NCBI GenBank assembly: GCA_026874595.1
Contig: CM049316.1
Coordinates: forward strand, 29,683,339 to 29,747,338
DNA length: 64,000 bases
Source: Sipunculus nudus
Lineage: Eukaryota > Annelida > Sipuncula > Golfingiida > Sipunculidae
Reading direction: 5' to 3'
Part shown: in pieces, positions 38,908 to 49,956 of the stretch
Layout of the letters: the number at the start of each line of letters is the position of its first letter
Numbering within the stretch: position 1 is the stretch's first letter
The notes under the pieces: generated by a model
The model's database searches: none
Told to the model about the DNA's origin: nothing
Seen by the model: the letters and a program-made list of their open reading frames with translations, nothing else
Program-made: the position numbers and the translations under genes

Positions 38908-40530
38908 GAGAATTGCTGAAGCTGGAGACTTTTTTTCAGGAATATAACTTTATTTAATCAAGATTCAATTGTTTACCCAAAATTAGATCTCAATTTTTCA
39001 AATTTTTTAAGTAATTAGCATAAATAAAAAATCAATACCTTAAATTTTGTCAAACTTTGGCAATGGCACGTTTTTTCCCTGTAAGCACTGTTGATTTAAT
39101 TTTCACAGCATATATACATAAGGATTTAATCTTTTAAAATCTGAAATATCAAAGTATATGCTTGAAAAGAGTAGCTTTTATTCAGGATTTCAAACACCAT
39201 TACAAGTGTTGTTTACATCTAGCCCACCTAGTAGTACAGCCTTTACTTGCATTATGTAACCCACCCCAGGCAGCTAGCCTTGGCTCAGCTTGGCCACTGC
39301 TAGCAGGCTTCCCCTCTGCCCCCCCCCCCCCCCCCCCCATGATGTGCATTAACTAGATGAATGTTATTATTTTCTGTATTTGATTCAATCTTATTCTTGG
39401 CTATGCTACATTTTAGATTTTGTATTGTACCACCAGGGTTACAATGATTAAAGTGCACATTTAATTGTGTCCACAAAGTGGTGTATTGCTATGAAAGTGT
39501 GGATGTTCATCAGATAAGTAATGCTTTACTTCAGAAGAGTAAAACTTCACCAGTTGTGAAATTGACTATTAATTTAAGTAATAAATTATAGCTGAGATTG
39601 TAATTAGCATAATGATATTGTTTGTCCCTCATTCAACCAACAGTGTGTATACTTTATTTGAAAAGATGTTTTTATTTTATCAAATTTACTGAATCTCTTA
39701 TTTTATTTCGGTGAATAAAATTAAGCATGTACTAAAAACTCCAATGTGCAAAACTTTTTAATAGGGATTCAAGAAATAATCTTGTACATGCCATGTTGTG
39801 GCATTATTTTCTTTTAAATTCAGTTTAAACATTTGATTTAAAATAATAAAATATATGTGTATGCATAATATGACCCAATATGAGCTACACTATGGATATA
39901 TAATGATTGCAACTTAGAATTCTAATATTTTAACTTATATTTTCAGTTTTTTTATTACAAATTTATAAAACTTAATAATAAAAAAATGAATCAGATAAAA
40001 ACTATTAATGGAAAAAGTGGATATGCTAAAAAAATAGGCTTATATATAAACTTAAATGCATTATTCCCTTGAAAGTGAAATAAAGGTATGAGTCCATTCT
40101 GTCCACTTGCCTGTCCATCTGTAGCAAATACTTTCAAAATGTATTCATGAATGCATTCATAAATATATTCTATAATATTATTTTAATAATCATTTCAGTT
40201 ATATTTTATTTTTAAAAAATCATATGATTCTCTTATTATTTTTAATCAAAATTATATTTGGCACAATATTTGTTATTAAATTTTAATAAATAGTTAAACT
40301 CTTTATCTTATATTTGCTGCTTACAGTTATATGGCTAAGTCAAAATCTGTATGACAATAGCACTCCATTTGTTAATAAAATAAATGCATTCAGTCTCTTC
40401 CCTGTCTCCACAGAAACTATCAAAATCATACATAAGCTAAACACCAACAACTCATAATACAGCTTATATGTATTCCACACAAAACCAGCATGTGCCTAAT
40501 TTCAAAATCATATTTTTTTATCATATATAA
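38908..40530. other. right part of beta copy 1
   Basis: No gene. A poly-C tract occurs at about 39319-39338. The text matches other beta copies, for example the GCACGTTTTTT and TTAATTTTCACAGCAT words also at 55120-55170 and 55800-55830. Confidence 0.5.
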
Positions 40531-40878
40531 CAGCTGAGCGCCGTGACCCATGGGTCCCTTGTTCTACCTTGATACTGTACTTGACTGGTCATTCAGTCAC
40601 CCTGGTTCTGACCCGATACAATCATTTTGCACCATGCTGCTTCCACTGGTCTCAACTGCTGGACTGGTCATTTGGCCTGCTTGGCGAATACTGCCTCCAC
40701 ATTTCAATCTGAGATATTAATTACCCCCGAGGGGGAGGGGAGGGTGTGCACGGTGTGGATTTTCTTTAAAAAACGTGCTTAAAATTGCCATTTCTGTGAG
40801 TATTTTTCTTATAAAATAAGCTCTAATCACAGAACATAATTACTTGTTTTACCCACATGGTTCGATGGTAACTAAGGT

Positions 40879-41269
40879 TTAAAAAAAAAGTTCTTTGTTT
40901 CTGATTTCAGTGGTGAAAAATTTAGAGTAGGTAGGTAGGGAATTTATTTTATTTTTAATATTTTTTTTTAAGACCTGATATAAAACAGGCTTTTTAGAAG
41001 AAAATTTTCAGATGAGATTTTGCTGCTGTTGTTAAGATTAAATTAATTCACACATTGCAAGGCTCGAAACTATCAGATATCACTGATTTTGCATCAACTT
41101 CTCCACAAACACGTGTTAATTTAATGTTATAAGTTGAAATACTAGCTTATACAGGATGTTTGACATGACATTTTGTGCCTCATGGCTCAAACTGTCAATA
41201 AAATTTTTCAACTAGCAGGATTTTATTTTAGAGTAGGTAGGGTTACCGGAAACAAAGAACTTTTTTTTT
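40879..41269. mobile_element. MITE-like element with inverted poly-A/CTTTGTTTC ends
   Basis: An AAAAAAAAAGTTCTTTGTTTC end at 40881 is matched by the inverse GAAACAAAGAACTTTTTTTT at 41249-41268. The arms are about 20 bp and the interval about 390 bp. A TTTAGAGTAGGTAGG word occurs just inside both arms in direct orientation. No transposase. Confidence 0.5.
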
Positions 41270-42190
41270 AGGCCTAAGTGATGGAAACCCTTCCAACTGA
41301 ACGTTGTTGCTTATACTGCAAACTTTTTATTTGCCTATAAAAATGCTCAGATCCTCTCCCTCTCATCGGAGGTATTTGCGTGTAAGAGAACGATAAGGGG
41401 AATTAGGAACCCCCAACCCCCCCCCCCCCCACACACACACACACACATACACACATTTTAACATGAATTTGCACCCCTAACCCTGCTGTTATGGAACACG
41501 TTTGCTTATAAAACTGCAAAAACATCTTTTTCTCTGAGATTCTGTGAAGAGGTATGTAATTTTTTTTTTTTTTTTTTTGACATTTCATTTTCCCCACTTA
41601 ATACATGTTAGCAGGTACATAAACTTGGTTATTAAGCCACTTGTGACCAATAGTTTGCCCAGGCTGTTCTGCGTTGTTGTGCGTAAGAAGTAACTTAATT
41701 TTTGCTTTAACTGAAAGCAGTTGAGCCCAGAACTAGGGCAAATGTCAAAAATTGGTTCAAAATACAAAGTCTCAGTTTCTATTGGTTTCTCCTATGCATA
41801 GAGTTATAGGCCTACCTCACATCAGGGTTGAGAACCACTGACGATTGGTAATGTGTCTATTCGATCAAATTATTGAGAGTAATTAAAACTCAGTGATGTT
41901 TGAGTAGAAAGGATATATTTTATCTAGTTTCCTGAAGATAATATGTTGACATTCTGAATGTGACTCTAAGTTAAATTAACCTCGGTAGGAATTGAAATGG
42001 AATATTATTGATTTACTCTTGATCTGTGGTCTGATTTATCTCAGAATTGTAAGGTGTCCACCTCACCAAATATAAGGGTTGTCTTCTCAGTCATGGCACG
42101 TGTCAGTTTTGACCCCCTGTAACAGAAATTTATATTTTGATTTGCAGTAGAATTTTACCAATTTTGATCTCAGCCCAGTAAGACATTTTT
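41270..42190. other. TENT4-like intron 5, part
   Basis: A poly-C/(CA)n run at 41415-41450 and a poly-T run at about 41561-41578. No exon recognised. Confidence 0.5.
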
Positions 42191-42193
42191 TTT

Positions 42194-43500
42194 AGCTCAG
42201 CTGACTATAAGTCATCTCAGCTATAGTCTTGGTCTGCGTCTGTTACACTGGCAAGTTTTGAAACCATTGGACCTACGAATCCAAAATTTGGCATAAATAT
42301 CCCCAGAATCTCCTACCATACTGAAAATTTGGTCAATACGATGTTGTTCCTTTGAGATATTAATGAGAAACCTCAGTTTTTCATTAAAAACTCATTGTTA
42401 CACTAAAATACTGCCTATATTTTTCCTTTGTAAATACCAGGATCCAGGTCAGTATTATGTAATTACTAGAGGTTATGGGCCTGAACATAATGCAATGTGT
42501 AAAAAATCAAGAACGATATTTAGTCACCTAACCTGAGAATAGCTATAGCTATAGATTTTTGTTCAGGGATATGATTTTATTAATTCAAAATTCAATTCTA
42601 TATAAATAATAAGATTAATTTTGTAAATTTTTTAAGTTATTAACATAATAATAAAATAAAATCAGCACAAAAAATTTGCTAATTTTGTACTTTGACTTAT
42701 TTTTTACCTGTACTTATTGTTGATTTAATTTTCACAGTATGTAAATGTAAGTATTTAATCTGTTAAAATCTTAAATTTAAAAACTAAAACTAAAAAATTA
42801 GGTTGGTTATTGAATTTAAAAAAAAAGAAGTAATATAAAGATAAAAAATTGGCTCCCTGCGCTTGTTTCTGAAAAAAGGTAGGTGAAAAATAACCTTTTG
42901 TTGGCCTAAGCAATTTTTAGCTAAGCTGACTGTAAGTCATCTGAGCTGTAGCAAACCCTCCGTTGTCTGTCTGGCCATGGGTGTCTGTCTGTAAACAGGG
43001 CACAAACCACAGATGTTGCAACTAGAATCCTGTAACTTGACATTCTCAGAGGACCATGAAAATTCCCCTTGCAAACCTGAAATTAGGTCACTTTGACCTA
43101 TATCCTCCGAGCTAGTGGGCTCTGAAGTACCCCCCCCCCCCCAGAATAATGGAAAATTTAATACAAAACCTCAAATATCTCAACAACTAATGCATGGATC
43201 ATCATGATTTTTAGCAAGGATACTGGTCATGGGATGTTTCATAAGTTTTTGCAGTCTGGTGGCACCATCTATTTTTTTTTCAATTTTTACGATTTTTTTT
43301 TCTGTATTGTTGAGACTTTGAAAAATGCAGTAATCTGTTAACAGGACACACAGGTAACGACTAAGGCTAGAATCTTCTTTTTTGAAATACTGGGAGGCCC
43401 ATGATATGTCTCCTTGGAAACCTGAAATTAGGTCTCTGTTACTCATATTCTTTTAGCTATGGGGCTCCAAAGTAACACCATTCAACACCAAATGTGTTGT
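42194..43500 (+). mobile_element. two 5' parts of beta-family Helentron-like elements
   Basis: AGCTCAGCTGACTATAAGTC at 42194 and AGCTAAGCTGACTGTAAGTC at 42919 each start a beta copy. The first carries the TTTTGAAACCATTGGACC-type body, the second the GGGCACAAACC-type body with two units of the about 310-bp internal repeat. No TCAGCTGAGC or 3' hairpin was found downstream, so both appear truncated. Confidence 0.55.
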
Positions 43501-43892
43501 CTTTATGTGGTCAAATGAAAAGTGAGATAAAGGTAATTCTTGTATATTAGATATATGTACTTAAATATTTCAGTGACCTGGATATAGAAAATATATAATA
43601 ACTGTTGATCCTTTACCATATGCTAGGATTTTATACAAATAGTCAATTCAACTGAGCACACTAAACTGTGGGTCTTTCATTTTATTTTTAAGTCATGTCA
43701 ATACTGAACCTTGTCTATGAGATTGCCTGCTTTCCTTTACTCTGATGTAGAAGTATGTTTGTGTTAAACTTAGTGTGATATGTTAAATTAAGCATCTATG
43801 ACTACTTTTGCTGATATAATAACAGTCACTCCCTTTAAATGCCTTTAAAAGAAGGTGCAAACATTCTATAAAAAGCTTCAATCCTTTCTCAG

Positions 43893-43982
43893 ATTGTACT
43901 GGAGTTTGAAAGCCTCATTCAAATGGGTGAAGCAAAAGCACCATACAACAAAATGATGGACAAACTAACCAACATCTTGGAT
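43893..43982 (+). CDS. possible exon of unrecognised protein (weak)
   Basis: CTTTCTCAG precedes a frame reading I-V-L-E-F-E-S-L-I-Q-M-G-E-A-K, then K-M-M-D-K-L-T-N-I-L-D. A weak donor, GTGACC, at 43983 would leave phase 0 and fit the exon at 44381. Without splicing the frame runs on to a stop at 44032. No family recognised. Confidence 0.3.
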
Positions 43983-44380
43983 GTGACCATTTCAAGGACT
44001 GAATTGGAGGAAGAGAATAAAACCCATTTTTGAAATTCCAGTGTTTAAAGGGAGAAAACACTAGAAAGGGAATTTAATATTCTAAAAAGAACAGTTTTCA
44101 TAGAACTTCTTGACTCTATCATCATCAGTGTATTTATAGAACATGTGTACAATAAATGGAAAAAGCTTATTTTTTTGTGGTAATAAAGTTTAGGGCCCAG
44201 AGTTTATTAAATGGTGTTTCTGGTAATCTTTCCCATACCTTATTTTAGGGTTGTATTTTTGTAAAATTACATCATTTATCTTGTATTCTCAGTTTTGGTT
44301 GGATGTAACACATAAAAAAGATGGTTTTATTTTTCATTATTGTGAAATATGTTGGGCTAATCACAATTGTCTTTTTTCAG

Positions 44381-44485
44381 GATGACATGTATAATGAGGA
44401 ACAGGAAAAGCTTGAAGTAATTCTTGCCCTCCAAAAAAGATTGAGCTTCAAGAACAAGATGAAGCCCGCAGTCGAAGTGGTAGAT
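44381..44485 (+). CDS. putative exon of nested, unrecognised gene
   Basis: A strong acceptor (CTTTTTTCAG) and a consensus donor (GTAAGT at 44486) bound exactly 35 codons beginning D-D-M-Y-N-E-E-Q-E-K-L-E-V and ending K-P-A-V-E-V-V-D: a charged, probably helical segment. It lies in TENT4-like intron 5 on the same strand but does not resemble TENT4. Phase 0 at both ends fits the exon at 45708. Confidence 0.5.
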
Positions 44486-45707
44486 GTAAGTACTGGCTCA
44501 CTGCACTACTTATTGCTTGAACAAGTTTGCCTCTTTGAGTTAGGTGTCATTATCTACAGAACAACCTTGATTATTTATTGTTTATCAGTATTGTCATAGA
44601 GACAAAATATGTTTTTAAAAGTTTAAATATTTGATGAACACTCGGTGTGAACTTAAAGTGGGATATTTATGTTCAGAAAGAAAAATAATTTACTGTCTCT
44701 GGTTTCCTCATATGCTCTTTACATACTGGCATTTCAGATATATTTGGTGTGTGGAAGTCAAGTATTGTGGTCACCAGGAAAACTTGAAAACTTAATATCC
44801 TTGATTAATTCTAAAACCACAAAAATTTTTTCAGCTGATAGCCTATGTTCTTAATAAAACATTTGACACCAGGCTATTTTGCTGTAAAACTTTATTCTTC
44901 ATGATTCTGCTCATACTAAGCTTACTGATTCTACCCAAAATGATAAAAGCATATGATGGCCATGGATGGGTAAAATATGTCATCATTTCTTCAGCAGTAT
45001 GGAAGATTGTTGTAAGAATGGAATAACTGTAAAAGCTGTCCTTTTTTATATTCAGTTATGAGCAGATCAAGTGGAAATAATATGTAAAGTTTTTTGTCCC
45101 CTGAGAAAAGTCAAGGGATACCATGGCTGGTGCCTTGGCATGCACTGCCACATTTATCCTTGAGAGCACAACAAAACTCAACTAAGGGACATATTTAAAC
45201 AAATGATGTATGGTCAGATTTTGTATCAAAATCAATAATGGTGACTGTTGATCCTTGTAGACAAGTGTATAAAACTACTTTTAAGCAAAACAAATTGTGC
45301 AACGGACAGATCCATCAAACAAAATTGCCATAGGAATTTTCTTTAACCTTTACCAGTGGTATGCCATCTTAAGATGTAAAAGGTGAAAACTTTTAAATCA
45401 ACAAGTTGAAACTGTAAATGGACAGTTACTAGTACACTGACTATGAAATTCATTTTGACCAAATGGAATGCCTGGGCCAGATGAGAAAGTTTTAGCTATG
45501 AATGCTAGGATTACTAAACTGGCTTGACTAACATGGATTAAAGTTTACTGATGCAAAGACCAGTTTCCTGGTGTTTTGAAAAATTAGTCAAGTAACTTGT
45601 GTCATATAACATAAGAATCTTGAAAGAATTAACCCCCTGTTAAACAAGTATATCACATATTACAAGATTACTTCCGATGCACTGATGCAAGTTTAACCAA
45701 TTTGCAG

Positions 45708-45989
45708 GCAGTGGACTTGGACACAGGATGTGCTGCAAAATCTCCTCCAAGGGTTATCATTACCAAAGATGGAACAAGGATTGATAAGGCTTGGCTTGTG
45801 GCAGACACAATGGAAATTACACTAGACACCTCGTGTCTATTTCAGGAGCTCTACTGCTTGATAGGGGCATATTATGCCTGGGACCTTTCATACCCAAAGG
45901 AGTATCAACTTTTGGGTTTTCTTCAGAGATACATGATCTGTGACACCAAAAAATCCTTTCTTCAAGTCATCAGTGTACATAAAATTTGA
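45708..45989 (+). CDS. putative terminal exon of nested, unrecognised gene
   Basis: Acceptor TTTGCAG, then 93 codons to a TGA. It begins A-V-D-L-D-T-G-C-A-A-K-S-P-P-R-V-I-I-T and contains A-W-L-V-A-D-T-M-E-I, then Y-Y-A-W-D-L-S-Y-P-K-E-Y. The A-x-D-L-S-Y-P-K ending recalls the C-terminus of uncharacterised SAM-domain (SAMD3-like) and transposon-associated proteins of fish and invertebrates; that is a memory-based hint only. Base composition is more GC-rich than the surrounding intron. AATAAA signals occur near 46945 and 46961. An upstream start was not found, so it may be a relic. Confidence 0.5.
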   Translation, partial: AVDLDTGCAAKSPPRVIITKDGTRIDKAWLVADTMEITLDTSCLFQELYCLIGAYYAWDLSYPKEYQLLGFLQRYMICDTKKSFLQVISVHKI

Positions 45990-47270
45990 AAAGAAATTTA
46001 ATGAAATTTAAGTATCACTAGATGGCATCTGGACACCAGTGCATAAATATGGTAAGTTGTGAATCTGTATTCAAAGATATGACTGCAGTTAAAAAAGTCA
46101 TATAACTGATTCTGTAATTTTGTTCATATGCATTTGGTTCAGTACATTTATTGCAATATGCCAAGAGATGTATTAGGTTAGTATATGTTAGTAGTAATAT
46201 ATTTGAAGCTCTCTATATGGAAATGATAATTACGTTTTTGTCACACTTGAAAGATTTTTTAATTTTGTATGATTTAAAAAAAGATTTAAATCAAACATGA
46301 CATGTATGGGATTTCTCAAAAAGAGTAACTCATGTCCACTTTTAAATAAAATTGTAAGAGTGTCTATGGATCTTCTTACCTGGTTATGTTTTGGTCACAC
46401 TTGAATGATTTTCATATTTTTAATTGATTTTTTAACAGTTTTAATATAATTCATATGTGATGTGTTATCTCAAAACATTTTACTCATACCTACTTCTAAT
46501 TATAATGTCGTGTATTGTATGGGTCTCATGAGCTGATGAGGTTTTAGTAACTATGGAATGATTGTCTTTTTAACTTTGACTTATGTAATTCATATGTGAT
46601 CTTGTATGTCAATAAGTGTCATTTAATCCACCTCTATACCTAGTGTTTAAGGCATGTGTATGGGTGTTCTCACTTGATTGGGTTTACATTGCATTCTTAT
46701 TAACTTTGATAAATTTCTCTAGTATTATACCTGTCAAAGTTCACATTTCTTGCATTTCTATTTGGCAGGAGATTTAGTGCTCATGATATTTATCTAGTTA
46801 AAGTAAATACATTAAGTTGAAAAATATATATTGTAGGGGGAAACAAGTGAATAGCAGTGTACTTACTATTTCATTACAGGTTTGCATTGGGCCTGCAGGC
46901 CGTATTTTGTGAAAGCGGCTTGGAATCACACATATCCTTTGTTAATAAATACCTTTTGTTTGAATAAATGTTTATGTTGAAAGTAAAATCATTTGTTATG
47001 TAAACATTCAGATATCCAGTTTATTTAAAAAATGAGCAAGGCTAGTGGCTAATGGTGGGCACTAGAAGGGGATAGGTGTGATGTGTGGCAGAGTGTGGGC
47101 ACAATTTATATTTTTTTCTTTGGTATGCTAATATGATTTTTGCTAAATTATTTTAACATTTTTAAAATTAGCTGTTGTTAACAAATTGTAATGTAGAATA
47201 GCAGGCAATATAGATTTTTGTAATTTATCTGTGGCAGTCTTGATAATATAAATCCCCAATGTATATGAAT
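45990..47270. other. TENT4-like intron 5, part
   Basis: AT-rich. Diverged internal text around TGTATGGGT/TCACTT recurs loosely at 46300-46700. No exon recognised. Confidence 0.4.
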
Positions 47271-47274
47271 TAAG

Positions 47275-47645
47275 GGCTAAACACATGCGTTTTAAACATG
47301 CTTAGCAGCTAAACATTTGGTAAAAGTGGGGACAAATAATGCGTATAGAAATGTGTTAAGGGTACTAAACAGCTAAACGTGTCTCATCAGTAAACACAAT
47401 ACAGCCTAAACACAAGCAACCTAAACATGTGTAGCAGCTAAACGTGTGGTAAAAGTGGAGACAAATCAGGCGTTTAGGAATGTGTTTAGGCCCTGAACAT
47501 GATAAACAGGCAAACGTGTCTCATCCGTAAACACTTTCAGGGCTAAGCACATTCAATCTAAACATGTGTAGCAGCTAAACGTGTGGTAAAAGTTGAGACA
47601 AATCAGGCGTTTTGAAATGTGTTTAGGCCCTAAACACCATTTTTG
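47275..47645. repeat. GTTTAGC/GCTAAAC repeat array 2 (about 120-bp units)
   Basis: Three tandem units share AACATGTGTAGCAGCTAAAC, then GTGTGGTAAAAGT, GAGACAAATCAGGCGTTT and TGTGTTTAGGCCCT. The same words as the cluster at 27945-28400 are used, but in a more regular tandem form. Confidence 0.75.
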
Positions 47646-47974
47646 CAGTGTGCCAAGGGAAACAGAATACCATGTGAAAAATTCATTCCGGCTCCGCAAC
47701 CTATGCATAATGCGAAATACCTGTTGCCGTTTGATATATTACAAAATTAAATCTTCTTCCTTTAACCCTTTACTGTTCAGATTAGCCTGTGGATTGTCAC
47801 ACTCCTACTGTTCAGATTTATTTTGCATTTTTTCCACATTTTGACATGAATCTATATAAGAGACATTAACTCAGTAACCGTTAAAGGTATCTTTGTGAAA
47901 TTTTCAGCTTTTACTGTCAGGTATATGTCCATCATGTTATTTTATTTATTTTCTATATACCTGGTTTGATATGT

Positions 47975-49400
47975 ATGTAACTAAGGTATATACAGGTAAA
48001 AACAGGTAAATCTGTACTAACTGTATTTCCACTCACTGGTATATCACCAAAATGACCCCTTTCATCCTGTTCAGGTAACCCTTTAACCCTTTGATAAAAA
48101 AAGAGAAATGTAAGGATTTTTTTTTTCACTTTAAGGTAATTATTAATTAAAGGTAAGAAAAAGGTAAATGATTTGGTTTAATACTGGAAAGGGAACCACC
48201 AATGAACAAGAATGTGCAAATAAATTGGATTTTTATGTGGAAATCAAATATTTTTCACCTGAAAAGCTTGCTGACCCAAAGAGCACATTCTATGATTATT
48301 AACATATAACACATATGTTTACCTGTACAGGTAAGTAAAGGTAAATTATTTTTTTTTCTGAATATGTTAGCAAACACCTTGTTAATCAATATAGTTACTA
48401 TAAATTAATACCTTCTCTATTTATGGACTGTATAATTCATTTTGATATAAGAACAGGTGCTTTTAATACAGTAATTAAGTTACCTATGTATATAGTACCT
48501 TTGTTCTTCAACTGATCTAACTACCTGTGGCAGTGACAAAATCATGCTGAAAAGTGGCTGAGAAGAATATGGATAAACAAGTGTCAACTGTGTAAAACCA
48601 TTATATTTTGATTTTTCAGACATGTAAAACATAAATTGATAATTTTGGTTACAGTTACACATAAAAACATACTCACCTGTACAGGTGAGTTCAGGTAAAT
48701 ACAGGTAAATTATTTTTTTAATGAAGTATATATTTTATACATGTAATAAGGGAGAAAAAAAACATACAACTTAATTTTGAGTGCCATGTGTAAAATTTAT
48801 GAATTATAGGTACTAACTGCACTATTTATTGGGTTACCTGAAATGATACCTTTGATCTTAAACAGATTTAATTACCTTTGTAAGTACAGAATATAAAGAC
48901 AACTTTTCATTTTAAAAGTGGAGAGGAAATTTTTGAAGGAGTTAAAACAATATGCAGAAACTATCTTTTAATTAACTGCACAGCCACGAGACTTGTGGAT
49001 TTCAATTTTGCCAATTTCTACCTGTAAAAGTTTACTCACCTGCACAGGTAAGATCAGGTAAATAAAGGTAAATTCTCATTTTTTTTAATTTAAATTATAT
49101 ATTATACTTGTTATAAGGGACATTGCAATAAAAACTATTTACTTTTGTCCAATGTGCAAAATATATAATTTATGGGTGTGAAATGCACTAATTATCTGGT
49201 TACCTGTAATATACCTTTTTATGTCAAATTAATATATTTTTACATGTGCAGGCAAAAACAAATCGCCGACTGATTTTAAAATAAAATCTGGAAAAATGTG
49301 TCTACCCTGTTTGTTAACATTTCATGCAATAATAAAATTGCTGTTTATCTGCACTGGTAAAAATCCAGGTGCGACAGGTAAACAGGTGTGCACTTGGTTC
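47975..49400. repeat. decaying satellite, about 350-bp period, ACCTGTACAGGT core
   Basis: The block ACCTGTACAGGTAAG, followed by CAGGTAAA-type words and a T-run, recurs at about 48322, 48677 and 49041, with weaker copies near 47983 and 49362. Text after each block (TATA/ATACTTGTTATAAGGGA, then a CTGTTTATTGGTTACCT-type segment) is also related, giving units of about 340-365 bp. No coding capacity. Confidence 0.7.
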
Positions 49401-49868
49401 GATCAACGATTAGCCTAAATAAACGTTGATATATCCAAATCTTTCCCATTCGAAACAGTGCGAATGTACTAAAATTTGAAATAAAAAATCAAAACAAATA
49501 TGTCTTGCACTTGTGAAAACTCTTATTTTCTTAATTGAGGGTATCCATGCAATTTCTTTTGAAGTAACCGCCCCTCCGCGGCTGACGGTGATTGAGCGAT
49601 AATGAGTGAATTTAGCAATATGTAGCACACAAGGTACATTAACGAGGCGGTTTTGCAGACTTTAGTCACAGAATTATCCTATCTAGTCAATATAACGGAA
49701 AAATAAAAATAAATAAAACATTTACTGGACAATTAAGATGCAAGACGACACGTCTGTTTGGGTTTTTTTCCTGAACGGTCCAATTTTACCGCGTCGTCCC
49801 TCAGCCAGCGGTGACGCACTGACGCTGCAAACTTTTCTCACCCAATCGTATCTACTTTTACATCAGCA

Positions 49869-49956
49869 AGGTTCACGTGACTGGGTCTGGCGTGTTTATT
49901 TTGTAAAGTCTTTTAAATGGACATGGTTCACGTGACTGAGTCTGGCGTGTTTATTA
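49869..49956. repeat. 56-bp tandem pair containing TTCACGTGACTG
   Basis: GGTTCACGTGACTG followed by GTCTGGCGTGTTTATT occurs at 49869 and, with one change, at 49925. Each has a CACGTG E-box and borders a GC-richer segment (49730-49960). Confidence 0.75.

Larger units (their letters stand above)
32965..40563 (+). mobile_element. Helentron/HINE-like element, family beta, copy 1 (split by the LINE)
   Basis: Starts ATCTCAGCTGAC at a T-tract followed by GTCCGTCC words, and ends CAGCTGAGC (40531-40539), a TGACCCATGGGTC hairpin (40544-40556) and CTTGTT. Without the LINE at 33353-38891 it would be about 2.1 kb. Its last 430 bp match the last 430 bp of the beta copy at 54569-57142, including the ATGTATTCATGAATGCATTC word. 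The inverted AGCTCAGCTGA-like and TCAGCTGAGC motifs plus 3' hairpin are the structural basis for the call. No protein is encoded by the host element. Confidence 0.62.
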
